64,000 nucleotides of DNA from Rheum nobile. Taxonomy: Eukaryota; Streptophyta; Magnoliopsida; Caryophyllales; Polygonaceae. A program made the translations under genes and the position numbers. The stretch spans positions 372,001 through 436,000 of the forward strand of contig WOAB01000093.1 in assembly GCA_027886185.1 (NCBI GenBank), in the 5' to 3' direction. This document shows, piece by piece, positions 57,171 to 64,000 of this stretch. The notes below the pieces were generated by a model. The model was not told where the DNA came from. It was given only the letters and a program-made list of their open reading frames with translations, and did no database searches. How positions within the stretch are numbered: position 1 is the stretch's first letter; each line of letters opens with the position of its first letter.

Positions 57171-57601
57171 ACATGTGAGAGGGATAATTTATTCCCATTA
57201 GATAAATTAATTCCAAATCTTTATTAGGGATATTAAATATACTAGAAATAAAGAAGGCATATTATATTTTCATAAAAGAAAAAGAAAAAATGGATTAATT
57301 ACTTAATCCTAACATGTTCCTCTCTCTCCCTATTGAATTTTTTTGTTGCGTTCTTTTCTCTTTGGCTGCCTCCATAGAGTTTTGAGAACTTTTTGCCTGA
57401 TTTGAGCGTCGAAGGATCTTCCGGAGGAGAAAGTTCCGCACTTTGACCTTTCTTTTTGTTTGCAGGCTTCGGAAAAGAATATCGGAGGGTACCGGAGATC
57501 GCCGGAGTTACGGGTTCTCATCGTAGTCGTCAATATTTATTATGATACAAATTCATGGTACCACATTTGGCATCTGTGGGAAATAAAGACGACGACGAGA
57601 T

Positions 57602-57705
57602 ATCAACGTACAAATTCAGTACTTCTCGCAGCGTCCTTGACGTCATGTGTGGACCATATCAACGTACAAATTCAGTACTTCTCGCAGCGTCCTTGACGTC
57701 GTGTG
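57602..57705 (+). repeat. 56-bp direct duplication after the priming site
   Basis: atcaacgtacaaattcag followed by tacttctcgcagcgtcc occurs at about 57602 and 57657. Confidence 0.9.
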
Positions 57706-57909
57706 TGAATCATCGGCCCAACTTTTGCTAAGATAGACTTCAATAGATTCCCATCTATTTCACTGTCGTTGAATTGGATGGTCGTGATTCAAAATTGAGG
57801 TTCGAAAGTTTGGCAGAGTCACAAAGCTCAAACAAGAAGTGAGAGGGCTTTGATCATATCCGGAGCAATGAACCTGACAAGATTTCATGGCATCATATTA
57901 TAGAATGAA

Positions 57910-58280
57910 GTATGGTGATGAGCTTTCCTTTTGTTCATCATGGCATCATCAATGAAGAGGCGGTTAAACTGGCAAAATTTCAGCAGGATGTTGGAAGTAC
58001 AGTGGGCAAGATGAGAATGGTTCGGAATAGAGCTCTGATCGAGTCTACTTTGAGTGGCTCGTTGGCGGCCAAAACGACAACCAAATGGAGCGAGTCCAGT
58101 GCCGTTGCGTTTATGACGCCGCAAGGTTTTACTGACAATGGTTCGCGATGGCTAGTATCTTCAAACGGGATTGGAAAAACGCTTCAAATTGGCGTGGTTC
58201 TCCAATTTCTGCGCACAACATGGAAGGTTCGAAGGCGACTCGATATTGATCGGGATGGTTTGAGACGATTCAAGAGTTAA
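57910..58280 (+). other. Unassigned open frame in the non-autonomous element
   Basis: 122 codons from ATG 57912 with no domain I can recognise. It may be a fragment carried by the element, or chance. Confidence 0.2.
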
Positions 58281-58749
58281 GTCCAACTAACCTGAACATG
58301 AGGAAGATGTTGATGCGGTCAAAATTCTAATTAAATGGCCCGAGAAGAGTTTTTCTTGGAGTCGAACATGGCTTGGTGATAGTCTATACTTCACATGGGC
58401 GTACAATGATAATGAGGAAGAAGAAACTGACTCCACGTGCAGATGGACAATGGAGCAAGTCATGATTACCAAAGCGGCATATTCGTCATCAAAATATAAT
58501 TATTGCCCATCCAGGCAAGGGAGAAGCTAATTCTGATCTGTGCACCTACATGGACAGAAATTGCAAAGGTGGTAAGAACCGGGTGATTCACACCTGCAAT
58601 ATATCAATTTGGGCAATTTGGCCCCTAGAGCTAATTCGTCTCGGATTCAACCTGCTCGTCAGCTAAGTTTTCAGCTATTTCTCTTATATGCATGATAAAG
58701 CATCGTATTATTTGAAATATATCATAGATTGTTTGAAACAAGAATCCCA

Positions 58750-59315
58750 TAGGCAGCAGGGGCACGAGTTGCCGTCATCTTATTCTATTAGCTTATGGGT
58801 CGCAGGGGCACGAGCTGTCGTCATCTTATTCTATCAGCCTATGGACAGTAGGGGCACGAGCTGTCATCTTATTCTATTAGCCTACGAGCCGCAGGGGCAC
58901 GAGCTGCAATCAATCTTTATTAGCCTACGGGCTGCAGGGGCACGAGCTGCCATCATTCTTTATTAGCTTTCGGCCACAGGGGCACGAGTTGTCGTCATCT
59001 TATTCTATTAGCCTACGGGCCGGAAGGGCACGAACTGCTGTCATCTTATTTTATTAGCCTATGGGCGCAAGGGCATGAGTTGTTGTCATCTTATTCTATT
59101 ATCCTACGGGCCGCAAAGGCACGAACTGTCGTCATCTTATTTTATTAGCCTATGGACGCAGGGGCATGAGTTGTCGTCATCTTATTCTATTAGCCTACGG
59201 GCCGCAGGGGCACGAGATACCGTTATCTTATTCTATTAGCCTACGAGCCGTAAGGGCACGAGATGCCGCTATCTTATTCTATTAGTCTACGGGCCGCAGA
59301 GACACGAGCTGCCCT
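58750..59315 (+). repeat. Minisatellite, ~45-bp period, about 13 copies
   Basis: Each unit has caggggcacgagctg, then tcatcttattctatt, then agcctacgggccg. Unit starts are near 58757, 58803, 58849, 58892, 58936, 58977, 59023, 59067, 59113, 59157, 59203, 59249 and 59295. Copies differ by a few bases. Confidence 0.9.
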
Positions 59316-59344
59316 CATCGAGCAAGGCAATTGCATTATTTTTT

Positions 59345-59665
59345 ATTCGCTAAAAGTTCTCAAACTCAGGTTGTTGGAATTCTCAAGCTTGGCTTGTTGA
59401 AAACCTCACCAATTTACTGCTGGAATCCTCAAGTTGGCTTGCTAGAAACCTTAGTCCCTTAACGGATTTGGCCACCAAGCATGGCTTGTAAAAAGGTTTC
59501 TAAACTCATGTTGCTGGAATTCTCAAGTTTGGCTTGCTGAAAACCTCACCAATTTACTGCTGAAATCTTCAAGCTTGACTTGCTGGAAACCTCAATCCCC
59601 CTAACGGTTTTGGCCACCAAGCATGGCTTGTAAAAAGGTTTCTATACTCAGGTTGCTGGAATTCA
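59345..59665 (+). repeat. Tandem repeat, ~155-bp period
   Basis: ggccaccaagcatggcttgtaaaaaggtttct and ctggaattctcaag-ttggcttgc occur about 2.3 times. Confidence 0.8.
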
Positions 59666-59769
59666 CGGGCCCGCACGGTCGTGCATTTTTCCACACGGGT
59701 TGTGCGTCGTTCTCGACTTTTCAGTTAAAAATGAAATAATTCGCATGGCGATCTTTGCAGCGTTCCGGA

Positions 59770-59995
59770 TTTCGACGAGAACCACTAAAACAAAGTAAAT
59801 AACTCAAGTTTTGTTGTAGGAAAGCCTCTCTCTGTATTGACTCTTGGGAGAGTTTATATACATCAGTACAAACGAAATAACTGTCGTTCATAACTAACAT
59901 AACCGACTAACTGCCCAATAACAACCACAGAACTAATACAAGATAACTACCTAATAAACCGCAATGAATATAACCATATTACATCAGATTACAAC
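59770..59995 (-). mobile_element. Possible copia-like LTR fragment
   Basis: On the minus strand, a TATA-like tatataaactctc is followed by a cctctctct-like leader, as in copia LTRs, with TGTAATATGG as a possible start. The left end and a TSD could not be fixed. Confidence 0.35.
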
Positions 59996-60521
59996 ATCAG
60001 ATTATACTCTAAAGTTCCTTAATAATCACATCCGGAAATTGTCGCTTTTTATCATGTATGTTCGATCCAATCTTCGGCTCATCGGACCTGAGAGAGCTCC
60101 GAAGACCCGAGGGGCAAAATGAGAGGGATAATTTATTCTCATTAGATAAATTAATTACAAATCTTTATTAGGGGTATTAAATATCCTACAAGTAAAGAAG
60201 GCATATTATCTTTTCATAAATAAATAAAAAAGAAAAAAAAAGGGATTAATTACTTAACTCTAACATGTTCCTCTCTCTCCCTATTAAATTTGTTTGCTAC
60301 GTTCTTTTCTCTTTGGCTGTCTCCATAGAGTTTTGAGAGTTTTTTGCCTAACTTGAGCGTCGGAAGGTCTTCCGAGGGAGAAAGACCCGCCCTTTGGCCT
60401 TTCTCTATGTTTGTAGGCTTCAGAAAAGATGATCGGAAGGTATCGGAGATCGTCGGAGTTGCGGGTTCTCATCATCGTCGTCAATATTTATTATGGTACA
60501 AATTCATGCTACCACAACATG

Positions 60522-62090
60522 TATCTATTATTGTATAAGATACCGGTGTTTGTAACCTTACTAGCTACTTACCATTTACACACCGGATAAAGTTCTCACT
60601 AAGTATAATGATCAAAAGTCGTACGTGTATGAAAAAGAAGGTTGAGTTTCTAGGTAACTTAGAGAAGCATATGACAACGAAGGTGTGATTTTTTAAGATA
60701 ACTCAGAGAAGCAGTGTGTCAACAACCGTTAACGCTTTATAGGTACAGATCATCCATAATGGTTGGTAATACCACTTGAGGGCAGATATATTGTCCACTC
60801 AGTGCCGCTACCCACTTCTACTAAGATTGGGCTTAACAGGAGCAAAAGACTTGGTTGCAACAACTGAAATGAAATATTATTTAACCGTGGAAATGTCATG
60901 TCAAGTGCATTTATTAGAATCAGAACAAACCAATTACCATTTTTTTCTTCTACTGCTCCAATTTATTTTTACTAATGTTTCTATATATGATGGTCCTTGT
61001 ATTCTAATTTGTGTCTATTAGACATAAGCTCAGACATGTGCCATACAACCATAGAAACTTTAAGAGTTGTCAATGAGATGCATGTGAACTACTTGAACCA
61101 TATTTCTGCTTGAGATGGACAGGTAGTTGTTCCTTCGTCTTTGACCTAAATTTCTTCCTATTTATATATTTGTTTTCGATATCGAAAATATTGATTTAGT
61201 CTTCTGCTATTTGCATGATTTGGTCTTCTACTATTCACGATTTGTTTTGGGCATTCCATTTTGACAGATTATGTTGCCCTTGCTACTGCGTCAACAACAA
61301 TTATTCATTATGTTCTTCCATTGATCCGTAGGACCGTAGCCCATTGTTATCAAGGTTAGTACCCTTGGATCTTTTATTGAAATTTATTATCTTGTATGTG
61401 TTATTATTTTTGTTACAAATTTGTGGAAATGGGTTTCAGTCATGGGGTTTCATAGATCATATAATTTCTGGTGCAAAAAGACTATATTCGTCTTCTTCCC
61501 ATAATTACAATCTGACTAATGCTATAACAAGTACGCCAAGTTGAAGTGTGCCAGAAAAAAGTAGTAGTCATAATTAATAGCAAACGAAGAATGAACTTAC
61601 AATTTTGAGCATTCCCCTACTGTCATAGTGATAACCTCCAGAGAATCCAGGTGTAGAAGCACCAAAAAAGGTTGATGCTTCATTACATACCTAAGAGTGT
61701 TCAAATGGTTGGTAAACTCATTCAATTGTGTGCACGTTCAGATATTGTACTGATGAAAAAAATTTATCCTTCTACAGTTAAACATTATTATGGAATGATA
61801 TGAGTGTTGGTATTGTGCTTTTACACCTTGAGAAACAATATTTATAAATCTCGTATGGAATTTTAAGGCACCTCGTTGAATGTTTATTTTATCGTTTTTT
61901 AGCACCTCTTACATAAAATATGTTGAATGTTGTTCACTAACCACCTAAAGCATTTGCACATTGTCAATTATGCATGCCCTTTAAATTGCATATTAAGGAA
62001 AGAAATTAATTTTTCTCCTATTCCTTCTGCATATGCCTATTTCTAAATTTACAAATGCGTACATTATAATAAGAGCATCATGACAGGCAG
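60522..62090. other. Inter-element sequence
   Basis: AT-rich with no gene, repeat border or RNA gene that I can support. Confidence 0.4.
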
Positions 62091-63594
62091 GTTTTAGTCG
62101 TGTTACCTGATCAAAATAAATCCTAACAAACCTAAACTAGTAGTTTGGGTAAGTAATGGTTGAATCCCACAGGGAAGAGTTGTTTTCTTTATATAGATTT
62201 GCATGCAAAGTAACAAGGGAGTTTTTTAAGGTTGATTCAATTCAAATAAGCAAACAAAACAAACAAAGCAAAGATTTGTATTTAATTAAGGGAAAAACAC
62301 TTAGCCAAACAAATATCCACCTTCAGTTTGATTGATTGATCATTAATTATTCCTAGTCTTCAATCCTCATGAATGTCATAATCCCTGTTCTGAAATAGTT
62401 ACCAGTCCAACTCGGCATGGTAACCCTAACTATTAAACCAATCAAGAAACTATCAAGATAAATCTAACAGCAGAATAAGCTCAGGAATAGATAGACTCAT
62501 GCAATACTTAACAACTCGTCAGTACTTGACATGCAATTAATTCTCTTCACAATAAACATTCACAACTCGTTCCAGTAAATCGTGGATGCTACTTCTGAAT
62601 TAGGGATGGATAATATTAATCTCAACAAGTTGACCAGAAAGAGGTAACTAACACTATAGATAATATTAATCTCAACTAGGTTGTCAGGCTAGGAAAACTA
62701 ATATTAATAATGATAATCACAACAACTGATGAATTAGATCCAACCAATACTATTCAAGATCTTAATCCTGCAGTATGAATAATATCGATAAAACTAGGTA
62801 GCTAATCTAGAGAAATCAATATAACTCAATTGGATGAAGCATAAAAGAATTAATAACATTCAAGGATAAAGAAAAGGAATAACCTCACAATCAAATTCAA
62901 ATTCAAACTTAGGCTTCAATTGTCGGACTAAGCAAAGATGCTTAGCTCCTCATAGTCTTCGAAAGAAAATAATACTGAATGGAAAATAGTACGTAATAGC
63001 GAATGTCGATGATACCAAGATGATATATGAATGGAGGCTATGGAATTTAGGTTAAATAGACTTAACCTAAAGCCCAAGATCACAAACCTCATCTAAAAGG
63101 AAATAAAACTAAAGTATCGAAAATAATAAAGAAAATAATTGGAAAATAATAAAAATAAAAAAAAACTCGGAAAATCAAAGTCGGAACGCCTCCCGTGCTC
63201 TTCCGCGGCTGCGGAAAATAGGTTCGAGCTCTCGAAGTCAACAGCTCTTGATTTTTCCGCGGGCGCGGCAGAACTTCTGCGGTCGTGGCCGTGACACTCT
63301 TCTGCTCCGCACTTCGCCTCTCGCCGCGGACGCTTCGTGACATCCCCTTGGTCGCGACTGGTCGCGGCTGGCCTTCTTTGCTCCTTCGTGTGGATTCTTC
63401 TTCTATCCTTCTTCGTCTCCTCAGGTGGTTTACTCCTCGTCTTCTGGATGTCTTCAATTAGCTTCTCCAAACCACCATATCCACACTTCTTCTCTCCAAT
63501 TCCCTACTCCACAGTTGTGCTCTAAATCCCTACAAATGGCACCCTAAACACCGGTAACAACTCCTAGATAAGCACTATAAAGTAGAGCTGATCA
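62091..63594 (-). repeat. 3' LTR of a family B-related gypsy element
   Basis: Minus-strand start TGATCAGCTC and end CTGTCA (62091). It shares the wgggattcaacc/gtgggatcgacc word and layout of the family B solo LTRs, with a GC-rich ttccgcggctgcgg cluster at 63180-63350. A polypurine tract lies directly outside its start at 63595-63610 (minus catgggggagtt), so this is a 3' LTR with its interior still attached to the right. Confidence 0.8.
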
Positions 63595-64000
63595 AACTCC
63601 CCCATGTTTAAACCTTGCTCGTCCTCGAGTAAGCTAAAAGAAACCCACTCCTTCAATCAAATCCCCAAGGTCTCAGGAAGCATAGAAAAAATCATCTCCA
63701 CTAAGAATTGCACCTACACATGAATCTCCAAGGCACCAAAACAATATGCACAGCACAACACAACACATAACTCAACACCACACACAACCAAACTAAAAGG
63801 AAAGCAGAGTACTTCCCCCAAGCTTCTCCCGAACACCATAGAGTGAAATACAAATCAATCCTAGTCTCCCATCTATCTTCTTATACCTCCCAGAGTGACC
63901 TACCCGAATCCTCCTTATATCACCTCTTTTTATGTCGCCACGCCAGGTAGAATGAGGAATCCTAATAATCACTCTTCTTCTTTTCACTCATTTTGCCAAG
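63595..64000 (-). mobile_element. Start of gypsy interior running off the window
   Basis: Polypurine tract and 3' untranslated region; on the minus strand ctcgaggacgagcaagg-ttta precedes the tract, a word common before the 3' LTR in plant Tat/Athila-type gypsy elements. No coding is visible here. Confidence 0.6.

Larger units (their letters stand above)
57176..60516 (+). mobile_element. Non-autonomous LTR element with minisatellite interior (3.34 kb)
   Basis: LTRs 57176-57565 and 60120-60516 run tgagaggg to taccaca and are about 90% alike. The TSD acatg is at 57171-57175 and 60517-60521. A priming-site-like tttggcatctgtggg follows the left LTR and a polypurine tract (cgaggggcaaaa) precedes the right one. 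There is no gag or pol. Confidence 0.88.

Noticed and set aside
58750..59315. Regular ~45-bp repeat that could suggest a CRISPR array
   Set aside because: Repeat units are contiguous and diverged with no unique spacers, and this is plant nuclear DNA inside an LTR element.

Overview
This looks like a gene-poor, repeat-dense stretch of a flowering-plant nuclear genome, probably a eudicot; I cannot name the species. The signs are plant-type Ty3/gypsy, Ty1/copia, L1-type LINE, Helitron, hAT and Mutator-like (MULE) elements, GT-AG introns in the MULE genes, AAACCCT-like satellites, and a Cassandra-type element with 5S rRNA-like sequence. I see no convincing intact host gene, tRNA gene or full rRNA gene. 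Many element borders are fixed to the base by target-site duplications (TSDs), so much of the nesting can be read directly.

Layout. 1-0.82 kb: nothing recognised. 0.85-2.55 kb: a Pack-MULE carrying a gene fragment (9-bp TSD), set just inside the edge of a fold-back element with a telomere-like core. 2.94-3.97 kb: a hAT-like element made of ~165-bp repeats. 4.88-12.86 kb: a 5'-truncated LINE (14-bp TSD) split by a 2.4-kb gypsy solo LTR and a 2.9-kb Helitron; the Helitron contains a hAT MITE. 12.87-13.39 kb: a copia integrase remnant. 13.39-24.63 kb: a gag-only gypsy element with ~2.4-kb LTRs, invaded by three solo LTRs of another gypsy family. 24.6-28.2 kb: a decayed copia gag/protease region with a tandem ~1-kb duplication, LINE-derived filler, a solo LTR and, in its LTR, a minus-strand Helitron. 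29.47-35.19 kb: a hAT-like shell enclosing a 4.9-kb MULE (MULE-1). 35.78-48.08 kb: a second, ~12.3-kb MULE (MULE-2). 48.55-56.19 kb: a nearly complete CRM-like gypsy element. 57.18-60.52 kb: a small non-autonomous LTR element with a minisatellite. 62.09-64.0 kb: the 3' LTR and start of the interior of a gypsy element that runs out of the window.

Most notable. (1) MULE-1 and MULE-2 are different families with the same plan: a plus-strand transposase-type gene, a minus-strand plant-mobile-domain (PMD) gene, and a family-specific 22-23-bp GC-rich or GTTAAC-type palindrome repeated at both ends and again between the genes. MULE-2 also has an OTU cysteine-protease region downstream of its transposase and a minus-strand GRF-type zinc-finger gene. 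In MULE-1 the palindrome lies in the coding exon, where it encodes a repeated peptide. (2) At 42.83-45.50 kb a Cassandra-type interior and 5S-bearing 3' LTR share one 5-bp TSD with an unrelated 2.3-kb gypsy LTR in the 5' position, an apparent chimeric retroelement. (3) Both PMD genes carry TAG at the same codon. Every protein-coding gene here shows damage (stops, frameshifts or insertions), so activity would need to come from copies elsewhere.
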